A model generated the notes under the pieces. That model worked only from the letters and a program-made list of their open reading frames with translations. It did no database searches and was not told the DNA's origin. 64,000 nucleotides of DNA, taken from positions 620,001 through 684,000 of the forward strand of contig JAWKKG010000004.1 in NCBI GenBank assembly GCA_041393395.1, written 5' to 3'. Positions within the stretch are counted from its first letter, which is position 1. Each line of letters starts with the position of its first letter. A program made the translations under genes and the position numbers. Positions 1 through 7,952 of the stretch are shown here, piece by piece. This DNA comes from JAGQIB01 sp041393395 (GTDB lineage Bacteria > ARS69).

Positions 1-189
1 CTGGTGAAGGTCCTCGGCGTGAAGGGCGACTCCGTTCAGATCGGAATCACCGCACCCCGGGAGATCCCGGTGCACCGCGGGGAGATCTACGAGCAGATCC
101 GGGCCGCCACCGAAGCCGCGCGCCGGTCGGCGTCGCCCGACGCCCTCGCCCGGCTCGTGCCGAAGAAAACGCAAAGCCCGGGCACTTAG
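1..189 (+). CDS. csrA: Carbon storage regulator CsrA, 3' part (5' end outside window)
   Basis: The reading frame is open from the first base. It carries the C-terminal two thirds of CsrA: the strand VKGDSVQIGITAPREIPVHR matches the family pattern VkGdqVriGIeAPreVpVHR and is followed by the helix GEIYEQI. CsrA is a dimeric RNA-binding protein that represses translation by binding GGA motifs in leaders. The tail of about 30 residues after the helix (to KKTQSPGT) is longer than in short CsrA proteins. The partner fliW is not visible and would lie further left. The flagellin leader 2 kb downstream has clear CsrA-type sites, so flagellin mRNA is the likely target. Confidence 0.93.
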   Translation: MVKVLGVKGDSVQIGITAPREIPVHRGEIYEQIRAATEAARRSASPDALARLVPKKTQSPGT

Positions 190-192
190 CGC

Positions 193-220
193 AAAACTTC
201 GGCGCGTCGCCTTCCGATAA
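193..220 (+). promoter_or_regulatory. Predicted sigma-28 (FliA) promoter of the glycosyltransferase gene
   Basis: AAAACTTC, 12 bp, then TCCGATAA (213-220). The -10 element matches 7 of 8 bases of the enteric FliA consensus GCCGATAA, and the -35 matches AAA..TT of TAAAGTTT. The same 12-bp spacer occurs in the candidate promoters of flagellin (1984) and motA (27489). It begins 3 bases after the csrA stop and ends 29 bases before the next start codon. Confidence 0.6.
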
Positions 221-249
221 CCCGAACGGGACGGGATCGGAGGACGACG

Positions 250-1965
250 ATGAAGCCAACGCTCACGATCGCGATGATCGTGCGGAACGAGCGCGAGAAC
301 CTCGAACAGCTTCTGCCCGATGTGACGGGCGCGGTGGACGACGTGGTGATCGTCGACACCGGATCCGGGGACGGTACGCCCGAAGTCGCGGAGCGGTTCG
401 GCGCCCGCGTGTTCTCACGTCCGTGGGACGACGACTTCTCGGCCGCGCGGAATCGCGGCCTGGCGGAGGTGCACACGTCGCACGTCCTCTGGCTGGACGC
501 CGACGATCGCGTCGAGGCCGAAGGACTGCGCCGCCTGCTCGAGGCGATCCGGCGGGAGCCGACGAAGGCCTGGATGCTGCTCCTCGTGAACGAGGCGGCG
601 ACGCCGACCGGCGTGACGTCCTGCTGGCAGATGCGCGCGTTTCCGGCGGCGTCGAGCCATCGATTCGAGGGACGTATTCACGAGCAGGTGATGCCGAGTC
701 TCCAGGCCGACGGCACGCCGATCGATCGCCTCGACGTGACGATCCGTCACCTCGGCTACCTCGACAGCGACGACGTCCTCGAGAAGTCACGGCGGAATCT
801 CGAGATGATTCGACGCGAGGCGGCGGAGACGACGGAGCTCGGCTCGAACCAGCTCTTCCACTGGATGAAAGCCGCCTCGCGGTGCGGCGAGCTGGGCGAG
901 GCTTGCGAAGTCGCACGCCGACTGGCGGAGGCCCCGCCGGCCGGCACGCCGGGCGAGGTCCGGCAGGCGGCCTTCGTGGAGTGGGGACGTCTGGAGGCGC
1001 AGCGGGGCCGACTCGATGAAGCGGTCTCCGTCCTGGAACGCGCGATCCAGGAATGCCCCGACGATCCCGTCGCCCGGTTCTTCCTCGGCGATCTTCACCG
1101 GCGTCAGGGAAACTACCTCGGCGCGCTGGACCAGTTGCTCGTGGCCCGGGTGAGTCCGGTGCGCCCGGGCAACCTGCCGGTTCCGGCGCTCGGCCTCGCG
1201 CACGGCATCCGGACGCTGCTCGGAGAGACGCTGGAACGACTGAATCGTCCCGCCGACGCGGTGGCCGCGTACCGTGAGATCCTCGTGGATCTGCCGGACG
1301 ATCGAATCGCCGCGCGCGGGCTCGTGCGCGCGCTCGCCGCGGCGGGGGACTCGACGGGAGCCGCGAAGATGCTGGATCAGCTTCCCGCCGACACGTTCCC
1401 GGACCGCGAGCGTCTCCGACTCGAGGCCGTCATCGCGTTCGATAGCGCGCGCGACGCGGCAGCGTTCGATCTGTTCCGTCGCCTCGAGCGGGAGGAGCCC
1501 CGCGGGTGGTCGGCTCCGCTGCACCTCGGGCATCTCGCGCTGCGGGCGGGGCACGTCGAGGAGGCGCGCGCGCACTACGAGCGGGCCCTCGATCGCGCCG
1601 ATCAGCCGGAGATTCGCGTGGGCCTCGCGGCCGCCTTGCTGGAGGCCGGAGAGCCCCGCGAGTGCCTGAGCCAGTGCGCCATCGCCGCGGATCGAAGTCA
1701 CGGGCGCGCCCTTCCGGCGGGGACGGAGGCCCTCTCGGGTGAGGCCCTGTTCCGTCTGGGGCGCATCGACGAGGCCCGCGAGGCGTTCGAGATGCACCTG
1801 AAGCGGCTCGGCCCCGACCCGCGGGTGCTCGCGAGACTTGCGGATTGTTACCGCGAGGTGGGCGCACCCGCGGCGGCGCGAAGCGGCTACGAGGCGGCTC
1901 TGCGGCTCGCTCCCGGCCTCTCCGAGGCGGTTCGCGGCCTCGAAGCGCTGAGCGCCGCGCCCTAG
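250..1965 (+). CDS. Family 2 glycosyltransferase with TPR repeats, probable flagellin glycosyltransferase
   Basis: 571 residues. The N-terminus (about 1-200) is a GT-A family 2 glycosyltransferase: it starts LTIAMIVRNERENL, has VDTGSGDGT near 35-43 and a metal and sugar-nucleotide motif LDADD at 82-86. The remainder (about 200-571) is a run of TPR-like helical repeats such as RFFLGDLHRRQGNYLGALDQL and ARAHYERALDRA. This GT2-TPR layout is common among protein and flagellin glycosyltransferases. The gene lies immediately upstream of flagellin and has its own FliA-type promoter, which supports modification of flagellin. The exact sugar and acceptor cannot be read from sequence. An ATG follows a weak purine-rich GGAGGACGACG. 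Confidence 0.82.
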   Translation: MKPTLTIAMIVRNERENLEQLLPDVTGAVDDVVIVDTGSGDGTPEVAERFGARVFSRPWDDDFSAARNRGLAEVHTSHVLWLDADDRVEAEGLRRLLEAIRREPTKAWMLLLVNEAATPTGVTSCWQMRAFPAASSHRFEGRIHEQVMPSLQADGTPIDRLDVTIRHLGYLDSDDVLEKSRRNLEMIRREAAETTELGSNQLFHWMKAASRCGELGEACEVARRLAEAPPAGTPGEVRQAAFVEWGRLEAQRGRLDEAVSVLERAIQECPDDPVARFFLGDLHRRQGNYLGALDQLLVARVSPVRPGNLPVPALGLAHGIRTLLGETLERLNRPADAVAAYREILVDLPDDRIAARGLVRALAAAGDSTGAAKMLDQLPADTFPDRERLRLEAVIAFDSARDAAAFDLFRRLEREEPRGWSAPLHLGHLALRAGHVEEARAHYERALDRADQPEIRVGLAAALLEAGEPRECLSQCAIAADRSHGRALPAGTEALSGEALFRLGRIDEAREAFEMHLKRLGPDPRVLARLADCYREVGAPAAARSGYEAALRLAPGLSEAVRGLEALSAAP

Positions 1966-1983
1966 CTCAGGGCGATTTTCGGC

Positions 1984-2011
1984 TCAAGCGCCTCCGGTCC
2001 GCCGCCGATTC
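1984..2011 (+). promoter_or_regulatory. Predicted sigma-28 (FliA) promoter of flagellin
   Basis: TCAAGCGC, a 12-bp spacer, then GCCGATTC (2004-2011), which matches 6 of 8 bases of GCCGATAA. Transcription would start near 2018, placing the AAGGGATGT hairpin at the very 5' end of the mRNA and leaving a leader of about 120 nt. Flagellin is classically a late, sigma-28 dependent gene, and fliA is encoded at 36885. Confidence 0.65.
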
Positions 2012-2020
2012 TTCCGCGAG

Positions 2021-2141
2021 AAGGGATGTTCCCTTCGATTGTCCCGGACGCGTGCTCGCACGCGACCACCCTCCGGCGAAACCCGGGGAGGGACACGCGG
2101 GCAAGGAAGCCCGCGGGTAGTTCGGATCAAGGAGGAATCCA
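2021..2141 (+). promoter_or_regulatory. Flagellin mRNA leader with predicted CsrA binding sites
   Basis: Site 1 is AAGGGATGT at 2021-2029, matching the ARGGAUGU core of the CsrA SELEX consensus; it sits in a small perfect hairpin (AAGGGA-TGT-TCCCTT, 2021-2035). Site 2 is a perfect 7-bp stem with a hexaloop presenting GGA: CGCGGGC-AAGGAA-GCCCGCG, 2096-2115, the canonical CsrA geometry. A third pair of GGA motifs is the Shine-Dalgarno AAGGAGGA at 2129-2136. The loop GGA and the SD GGA are about 26 nt apart, within reach of one CsrA dimer. This resembles the two-site hag leader of Bacillus. The promoter and CsrA roles are inferred. Confidence 0.7.
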
Positions 2142-3857
2142 GTGAGTCTCCGCATCAATCACAACACGGGCGCTCTCAACGCCTGGCGGCACCTTTCCAG
2201 CAACGACTTCATGATGAACAAGTCCCTGGAGAAGCTCTCCTCGGGCCTGCGCATCAACTCCGCCGCGGACGATCCGGCCGGTCTCTCGATCTCCGAGAAG
2301 CTCCGTGCCCAGGTCGCGTCGCTGAACCAGGCGGTCGAGAACTCCGAGCAGGCGTCCGCGATGATCAACACCGCGGAAGCCGCCATGAACGAGATCCACA
2401 ACCTGCTCACGACGATGCGCGAGCTCGCGATTCACGCCGCGAACGAAGGCGTGAACGACGACACCGCTCTCGCCGCCGATCAGGCGCAGATCCGTTCGTC
2501 GCTCGACACGATCAGCCGCATCGCCGAGACGACCCAGTTCGGGACGAAGAACCTGCTGGACGGCTCGACGAACAACAAGGCGTACATCGAAGGCGCGTCG
2601 GGCGTCGGCCTCTCCACGGCCAAGAACTCGACCCTCGCCTCCGGCACGCACACGCTGACCGTGTCCAACGTGACGGCGTCGGCGGGTCTGTACGCGGACG
2701 AGACGTCGGCCTCGAACGCCGGTCTGGACAACACGGTCGACCCGACCCCGACCAGCCTGACCGCCGGAACGCACACCGTGACCGTGAAGGCGGCCACGTC
2801 GGCGTTCATCCAGAGTGACCTGACGCTCGGTGAGTCCGTGATCGACGCGGGCGGCACGATGACGATCAGCAACGGTGCCACCACGGCGGTCGTGTCCTTC
2901 GCGTCCGACACCGTGAACACCGCGCAGAACATCGCCGACGCGATCAACTCCGCCACCACCGCGTTCACGGCGTCCGTCGCTCTCGACGGCTCGCTGCGAA
3001 TCGAGACGGCGGACGTGGGTGGCACGCAGGCCATCTCGGTCGCGGTCGACGGTTCGAACCTGACCCAGGCCGATCTCGGCCTGAGCACGCTGACCGGTTC
3101 GTCCGGCACCACCGCGACGATCCAGCTCGACCAGGGTGCGACGCAGGAGCTCTCGAACACGGCCGGCTCGATCACGCTGACCGACAGCCACGGCGGTTCG
3201 CTCGTCCTCGACACGGCCGGCACGAGCCAGGCGGCGTTCAAGAACGCCACCCTCGAGCTCACGATCACGGCCGCGACGTTCGACGTCAACCTGGACAACG
3301 GCGACACCGTGACGATGACCGCGGGCAAGGAAGGCTCCGTGAAGTCGGGTCTCCAGTCCGGCGGCGCGCTCAACCTCGTGTTCGGCCAGAGTGTCACGGC
3401 GGGATCCGGCACCATCTCGGTGCTCGACAACTCGCTCGTGTTCCAGGTCGGTGCGAACTACGGCCAGCAGGTGAAGATCGGTGTCCAGAACATGGCCGCC
3501 GACCAGCTGGCTCAGGGCGTGAGCAACAACTCCAACTTCGACAGCCTGAACGAGATCGACGTCACCACGGCGGAAGGCGCGGCGGATGCGCTGCTCCTGA
3601 TCGACGCGGCGATCGACTCGGTCTCGACGCAGCGGTCGGAGCTCGGTGCGTTCCAGCGCAACACGCTGGAGTCGAACCTGAACAACCTGCGAGTCGCGGC
3701 GGAGAACCTCGGCGCTGCCGAGTCGACCTTCCGCGATGCGGACCTGGCGCTCGAGATGGCCGAGTTCACGAAGCGGCAGATTCTCGCGCAGACCAGCACC
3801 GCGATGATGGCGCAGGCGAACGCGATCCCTCAGACGGTTCTCCGGCTGATCGGGTAG
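2142..3857 (+). CDS. fliC: Flagellin
   Basis: 571 residues with a GTG start 6 nt after a strong AAGGAGGA. The N-terminal D0/D1 region is typical (MSLRINHNTGALNAWRHL..., then SSGLRINSAADDPAGLSISEKLRAQ-type helix, about 1-140). The C-terminal D1/D0 region (about 480-571) contains NLRVAAENLGAAESTFRDAD and ends in IPQTVLRLIG. The roughly 330-residue middle is Thr/Ser/Gly-rich beta structure (D2/D3), surface exposed and a plausible glycosylation target for the upstream GT2 enzyme. No cysteine is seen. Secretion would use the FliS and FlhA encoded here. It forms the filament and is capped by FliD. Confidence 0.97.
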   Translation: MSLRINHNTGALNAWRHLSSNDFMMNKSLEKLSSGLRINSAADDPAGLSISEKLRAQVASLNQAVENSEQASAMINTAEAAMNEIHNLLTTMRELAIHAANEGVNDDTALAADQAQIRSSLDTISRIAETTQFGTKNLLDGSTNNKAYIEGASGVGLSTAKNSTLASGTHTLTVSNVTASAGLYADETSASNAGLDNTVDPTPTSLTAGTHTVTVKAATSAFIQSDLTLGESVIDAGGTMTISNGATTAVVSFASDTVNTAQNIADAINSATTAFTASVALDGSLRIETADVGGTQAISVAVDGSNLTQADLGLSTLTGSSGTTATIQLDQGATQELSNTAGSITLTDSHGGSLVLDTAGTSQAAFKNATLELTITAATFDVNLDNGDTVTMTAGKEGSVKSGLQSGGALNLVFGQSVTAGSGTISVLDNSLVFQVGANYGQQVKIGVQNMAADQLAQGVSNNSNFDSLNEIDVTTAEGAADALLLIDAAIDSVSTQRSELGAFQRNTLESNLNNLRVAAENLGAAESTFRDADLALEMAEFTKRQILAQTSTAMMAQANAIPQTVLRLIG

Positions 3858-3872
3858 TGAAGGTGAGCGGTC

Positions 3873-3895
3873 GGGGAGGGCTCGAAGCCCTCCCC
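3873..3895 (+). terminator. Strong hairpin after flagellin (terminator or 3' stabiliser)
   Basis: A perfect 10-bp stem, GGGGAGGGCT, with loop CGA and AGCCCTCCCC, starts 15 bases after the flagellin stop. No U-run follows, so it may act as a 3' stabilising structure or attenuate read-through into flaG rather than terminate intrinsically. Confidence 0.55.
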
Positions 3896-3922
3896 GCCGC
3901 GACCTGACAAACGGAGGACGTC

Positions 3923-4339
3923 ATGGATCTCTCTTCGCTCGTCTCGGTGTCCCGGGCGACGAACTACGCGGTGGCGAGGCCGGCGGAAGCCGACTCCGTC
4001 GCTCCGCGTGGCGCGCGCGTGGCACCCGCTCCGGTCTCGGTACCGCCGGCGACGCGTGGGGGGGAAGAGGAGTCCGAGAAGGAGGGCGTGGCGCCTTCCC
4101 TCGAAGCTCCGGAGTCGCGCGACGAAGTCAAGCGGCTCGTGGATGAAGCGGACCGTGACCTCAAGATGCTCAACGAACGTCTCGGCTTCCGGGTGCACGA
4201 GGAGACTGGACAGCTGTTCGTCCAGGTCGTGGATCGGAACTCCGGCGAGGTGATCCGGGAAAGTCCCCCGCGGGAGTTCCTGGATCTGATGGTGCGGATG
4301 CGGGAGATGGTGGGGGTATTCCTCGACGAGACGACGTAG
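3923..4339 (+). CDS. flaG: FlaG family flagellar protein
   Basis: 138 residues. The C-terminal half (about 65-138) is a FlaG domain: LVDEADRDLKMLNERLGFRV, then a strand pair ETGQLFVQVVDRNSGEVIRE and PPREFLDLMVRMREMVGVFLDE. The first 60 residues are low-complexity, rich in Ala, Pro and Glu. FlaG proteins are small accessory factors linked to filament length and usually sit between flagellin and fliD, as here. An ATG start follows AAACGGAGGA. Its molecular role in this organism is not known. Confidence 0.9.
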   Translation: MDLSSLVSVSRATNYAVARPAEADSVAPRGARVAPAPVSVPPATRGGEEESEKEGVAPSLEAPESRDEVKRLVDEADRDLKMLNERLGFRVHEETGQLFVQVVDRNSGEVIRESPPREFLDLMVRMREMVGVFLDETT

Positions 4340-4399
4340 TCGACACGGCCCGTTCCGTCGTCGTTCTGCTTCGCCTCAACTCCGGGAAGGGATGGAACC

Positions 4400-6388
4400 G
4401 TGAGCGTCAATCAGATTTCGGGCATCGTGTCCGGACTCGACACGGCGTCGTTGATCGACGCCCTGGTCACTTCTCGGTCCGGACCGATCGCCCTGCTCCA
4501 GAACCGCCAGTCGGCCAAGACCGCCGAGCTGGCCGCCTGGCAGTCGTTCGAGGCGATCCTGGTCTCCATGAAGATCGAGGCGACGCGTCTCGGCGACCGC
4601 TCGCTGTGGGACGGGAACCACGTCGAGTCGACCGACGAGGACTTCGTCACGGCCTCGGCGGCCACCGATGCCGCATTCGGGTCGTGGGACTTCTTCGTCG
4701 AGCGGCTCGCGTCCGCGCACCAGGTCCAGTCGCAGGCATTCGATTCCACCGCCGAGGTCGTCGGGTCCGGCACCATGACGATCACCGGGCCGGCCGGTCC
4801 CACCGACATCGACGTCGCGGCGGGAACGACGCTCGCGGACCTCGCGAACCTGATCAACGAGTCCGCGGCGGACGTCACGGCGACGCTCGTCCGCTCCGAG
4901 GCGGCGGGGCAGGAGTCCTACCACCTCGTGCTCGTGTCCGATGCGACCGGCGAGCTGAACCGCTTCACCGTGGACACCTCGGGACTTTCCGGCGGCACGA
5001 CGCCGGATCTCGCGAGCAACGTCACCGACGGACTGGATGCGATCCTCCGCTTCGGCGGCGAGAACGGCCTTCAGCTGTACTCGGCCACGAACACGTTCGA
5101 GGATGTCGTCGAGGGGCTGGACATCACGGTGCACAAGACACACGAGTCCGGCTCCGCGGAGCGCGCCACGGTCTCCGTGTCACGCGACGTGGAGACGCTC
5201 TCGACCAGCCTCTCCGACTTCGTCGACCGGTTCAACTCCATCGTGAGCTTCGTGAACAGCCAGTACTCGTACGATCCGGACGTCGGCGTGCGTCCGCCTC
5301 TGATCGGAAACTCCACGCTGACGGGGATCGCGAGCGACATCCGCCGGCGGATCATGTCGCCGCTGTCCGGGTTCGAGGACGCGACCTACAAGTCGCTCCT
5401 GGGCATCGGGATCTCGTCCGGATCGGACGGCACGTTGAAGTTCGACGAGACCGAGTTCCGCGACGCGCTCGAGAACGACTTCGACGCGGTGGCGAACCTG
5501 TTCCGCACGAACGCGACGTTCGACGGCGACGGCGTACGCTGGCTCTCGGCCCCGAAGGATCTCCTGCTCGGCGGGGAGTCCCTGGAAATCTCGGTGACCG
5601 CGGCCGCCACGCGGGCGAAGCTCGACGGCGCCACGATCGACCTCTCCGGCGGCATCACGATCGACGGCACGAACGATGCCTTCGTGATCGAGCTCGACGG
5701 CCGGCGATCGGAGATCGTCCACCTGACCCACGGCACCTACACGGATGGCGATGCGCTCGCGACCGCCATTCAGCGCGCGATCGACGGGAGCGACGAGCTG
5801 AACGGGCTGACGGCCTCCGTGTCGTTCGCGGAGGACGGAGGGTCCAGCGGTCACTTCGAGTTCACGTCCACCAAGTTCGGCAGCGCCACGAAGATCAAGA
5901 TCATCGGGACGACGGGTGGAGCGGCGGCGGCGCTCGGATTGACGGCGACTCTCGGCACCGAGGTCGCCGGAACGGACGTGGAGGGGACGATCAACGGCGA
6001 GGCCGCCACCGGCAAGGGGCAGATCCTCACCGCGGACGACGACACGACGTGGGCGGGCCTCCAGTTCCAGGTCACGGACGACGGGACGAACGGCCCCGTC
6101 ACGTTCCAGGCGTCCTTCACGGAAGGCATCGGCGGGAACGTCGATCGCCGTCTCGTCGAGCTCACGGACTCGGTCGACGGCACGCTGGCCCGGATCTCCG
6201 GATCCGTGGAACGGCTCATCGACCGCTACGCGGAGGACATTCTCCGCAAGCAGGACTCGCTGGACGTGTACCGGTCGTTCCTCGAGAGGAAGTACGCGAA
6301 TCTCGAGTCGGTGCTCAATCAGCTGCAGTCCCAGTCGAACTTCATCTCGGCGCAGACGAGCGCCCTGACCACGTCCTCCAACGGTTGA
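4400..6388 (+). CDS. fliD: Flagellar filament cap protein FliD (HAP2)
   Basis: 662 residues, GTG start after GGGAAGGGATGG. The N-terminal FliD domain begins SVNQISGIVSGLDTASLIDALV, the usual signature. The C-terminal FliD domain (from about 240) includes SLSDFVDRFNSIVSFVNSQ and GIASDIRRRIM, and ends in a coiled helix with LERKYANLESVLNQLQSQSNFI. The protein is longer than the about 470-residue enteric FliD because of an inserted domain (about 380-580), as in other long FliD proteins. It caps the growing filament and promotes flagellin assembly. fliS follows 20 bases downstream. Confidence 0.95.
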   Translation: MSVNQISGIVSGLDTASLIDALVTSRSGPIALLQNRQSAKTAELAAWQSFEAILVSMKIEATRLGDRSLWDGNHVESTDEDFVTASAATDAAFGSWDFFVERLASAHQVQSQAFDSTAEVVGSGTMTITGPAGPTDIDVAAGTTLADLANLINESAADVTATLVRSEAAGQESYHLVLVSDATGELNRFTVDTSGLSGGTTPDLASNVTDGLDAILRFGGENGLQLYSATNTFEDVVEGLDITVHKTHESGSAERATVSVSRDVETLSTSLSDFVDRFNSIVSFVNSQYSYDPDVGVRPPLIGNSTLTGIASDIRRRIMSPLSGFEDATYKSLLGIGISSGSDGTLKFDETEFRDALENDFDAVANLFRTNATFDGDGVRWLSAPKDLLLGGESLEISVTAAATRAKLDGATIDLSGGITIDGTNDAFVIELDGRRSEIVHLTHGTYTDGDALATAIQRAIDGSDELNGLTASVSFAEDGGSSGHFEFTSTKFGSATKIKIIGTTGGAAAALGLTATLGTEVAGTDVEGTINGEAATGKGQILTADDDTTWAGLQFQVTDDGTNGPVTFQASFTEGIGGNVDRRLVELTDSVDGTLARISGSVERLIDRYAEDILRKQDSLDVYRSFLERKYANLESVLNQLQSQSNFISAQTSALTTSSNG

Positions 6389-6408
6389 GCTCGATCAACG
6401 GGAGAAGC

Positions 6409-6825
6409 ATGGGTTCCAGGATCGAAACGTATCGAAACGTGGGCAACGGAACGGTGAGCTCGCGTCATGTCGTGATCCGTCTCTACGAGACGGCCGAGGC
6501 TCACCTGAACGAAGCGGTCACGCTGCTCGCCGACGGGGAGGACCCGACGTCCTGCCTGTTCAAGGCGCAGCAGATCGTGGGCGGTCTGTTGACCGCGCTC
6601 GACCTGGAAGCGGGAGACATGGCCCGGAAGCTCCTGCAGCTCTACCTGTTCGTGCTCGAGCGCATTCGCGTGGCGCACGAGGAGCACCGGGATCCCGGTC
6701 TCGCGGCGGCGGTCGAGGTCCTCGCGCGCCTGCGCGAGGGCTTCGAGACCATGCCGGCGGAGGAGGCCCACAACACGGCGCGACCGCTCACGATGTCCGC
6801 GGTCGGCCTGCACCTGAAGGGGTAG
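6409..6825 (+). CDS. fliS: Flagellin export chaperone FliS
   Basis: 138 residues from an ATG with GGGAGAAGC just upstream. It is an all-helical protein: VVIRLYETAEAHLNEAVTLL, then a long helix ending ARKLLQLYLFVLERIRVAHEEH, and a family-like ARLREGFETM. Length is typical of FliS (about 125-140). FliS binds the flagellin C-terminus in the cytosol and prevents premature polymerisation before export through FlhA. A much longer open frame runs upstream, but it overlaps fliD and is not the gene. Confidence 0.9.
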   Translation: MGSRIETYRNVGNGTVSSRHVVIRLYETAEAHLNEAVTLLADGEDPTSCLFKAQQIVGGLLTALDLEAGDMARKLLQLYLFVLERIRVAHEEHRDPGLAAAVEVLARLREGFETMPAEEAHNTARPLTMSAVGLHLKG

Positions 6826-6848
6826 CGAAACTGGACGATTCCACCGTC

Positions 6849-7181
6849 GTGCTGCACCGCTTCCGCGAGCTCGCCCAGGACTTCCGCGCAGCCGCCGTCG
6901 AGGGCGATCTGGAACGGATGGAGAGCGTCCTCGGTCGCCGGCAGCAACTGCTCGGAGAGCTCGAGCGCCTGCGGAAACAGACTCCGCCCTCGGGTCGGGC
7001 GGCGTTCCAGTCCGTGGTCGAGGAGATCCTGGCGGAGGATCGAGCCTCCGAGGAGAGCCTGCTCTCCTGGCGGGATCGCCTCGGCGAAGCGCTCGCCGAG
7101 ACCACCCGCGGGCGCCGCGGCCTGGAGGGGTACGGCGCGCTGCGCTCGGGCGCGGGCAAGTGGATTGACGAGCGCAGCTGA
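6849..7181 (+). CDS. Small helical flagellar chaperone, FliT/FlgN-like
   Basis: 110 residues, almost entirely helical and charged, with LHRFRELAQDFRAAAVEGDLERM and two further amphipathic helices. FliT-type chaperones commonly follow fliS and protect the cap protein FliD, so position and fold support this role, but no sequence signature is decisive. The GTG at 6849 lacks a ribosome site. An in-frame CTG at 6831, 8 nt after AAGGGG, would add six residues (DDSTVV) and may be the true start. Confidence 0.6.
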   Translation: MLHRFRELAQDFRAAAVEGDLERMESVLGRRQQLLGELERLRKQTPPSGRAAFQSVVEEILAEDRASEESLLSWRDRLGEALAETTRGRRGLEGYGALRSGAGKWIDERS

Positions 7182-7233
7182 CCGTTGCTAGCGTGTCCGC
7201 TTCGGGGATGACGTGGGGAAGGAGAGTGGGTCG

Positions 7234-7941
7234 ATGCGTACCGGTCCGGGGGATGGCGTGCCCTCTCCCGTCGTCAATCAGCGGATCCTGCTCGCGATCC
7301 CCACGGGAGCCTTCGAAGGCTCGTACGTGACCAAGGTCCTCGATCGGACCTCCACCGGGTACAAGGTCTACGCGCCGTCGTTCCGGGGGACGATCCTGCC
7401 GATCCCGCCCGGCGACATCCTCCGCGTGCACTTCAGCTCGAACGACACGCACTGGGAGTACGACACCCGGATCCTGGAGCGTTACCCGGGCCCGATTCCC
7501 ACGATCCTGATCTCCGGTCCGGACGCCTCGCTCGAGCGGGTCCAGCGCCGGAGCTTCTTCCGGCTCGGCGCGAACGTTCCGATCGGGATCGATCCGCGCT
7601 CGCCGTTGCCGCAGACTCCTCCGCCCGGGCCGCCGTGCGAGGGGACGTCCGTGAACCTGTCCGGCGGCGGTCTCCTGCTGGAGTCGCCCGAGCTGTACCC
7701 GGAGGGCGCGCTCCTCGATCTCTCGATCGCGCTCCCGGACGACGAACCGCCCGTCATCGTGCGGTCGGAGGTCGTGCGTGACGCCGGACGCGCGTCGCCG
7801 GGCGCCCGGGCCACGTGGTTCCTCGCGGTGGAGTTCCTGGAGCTGCCCGAGGTCGCCCAGGAGCGCATCACGCGCTACATCTATCTGCTGCAGCGCGCCG
7901 TGCGCGAGGCGCCGCCCGAGTCCGAGAGCGACGAGCCTTGA
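7234..7941 (+). CDS. PilZ-domain protein, YcgR-like c-di-GMP flagellar brake
   Basis: 235 residues from the ATG at 7234, chosen because AAGGAG at 7219-7224 is ideally spaced; a GTG at 7213 lies upstream of that site and is unlikely. The N-terminal half resembles the YcgR N domain (VNQRILLAIPTGAFEGSY...). The C-terminal half is PilZ, with RRSFFR at 105-110 (RxxxR motif) and NLSGGG at 141-146 (D/NxSxxG motif), the two c-di-GMP contact motifs. YcgR-type proteins slow the motor when c-di-GMP is high. A diguanylate cyclase (61974) and a c-di-GMP riboswitch (42388) are in the same window. Confidence 0.85.
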   Translation: MRTGPGDGVPSPVVNQRILLAIPTGAFEGSYVTKVLDRTSTGYKVYAPSFRGTILPIPPGDILRVHFSSNDTHWEYDTRILERYPGPIPTILISGPDASLERVQRRSFFRLGANVPIGIDPRSPLPQTPPPGPPCEGTSVNLSGGGLLLESPELYPEGALLDLSIALPDDEPPVIVRSEVVRDAGRASPGARATWFLAVEFLELPEVAQERITRYIYLLQRAVREAPPESESDEP

Positions 7942-7952
7942 GACGCGAGCGC

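Noticed and set aside
165..185. ACGCAAAGCC near the csrA stop, resembling the GEMM riboswitch core
   Set aside because: The AGGGCAA element and P1/P2 stems are absent and the sequence codes for the CsrA tail.
7213..7233. GTG at 7213 as start of the PilZ gene
   Set aside because: The clear ribosome site AAGGAG lies downstream of it and fits the ATG at 7234.
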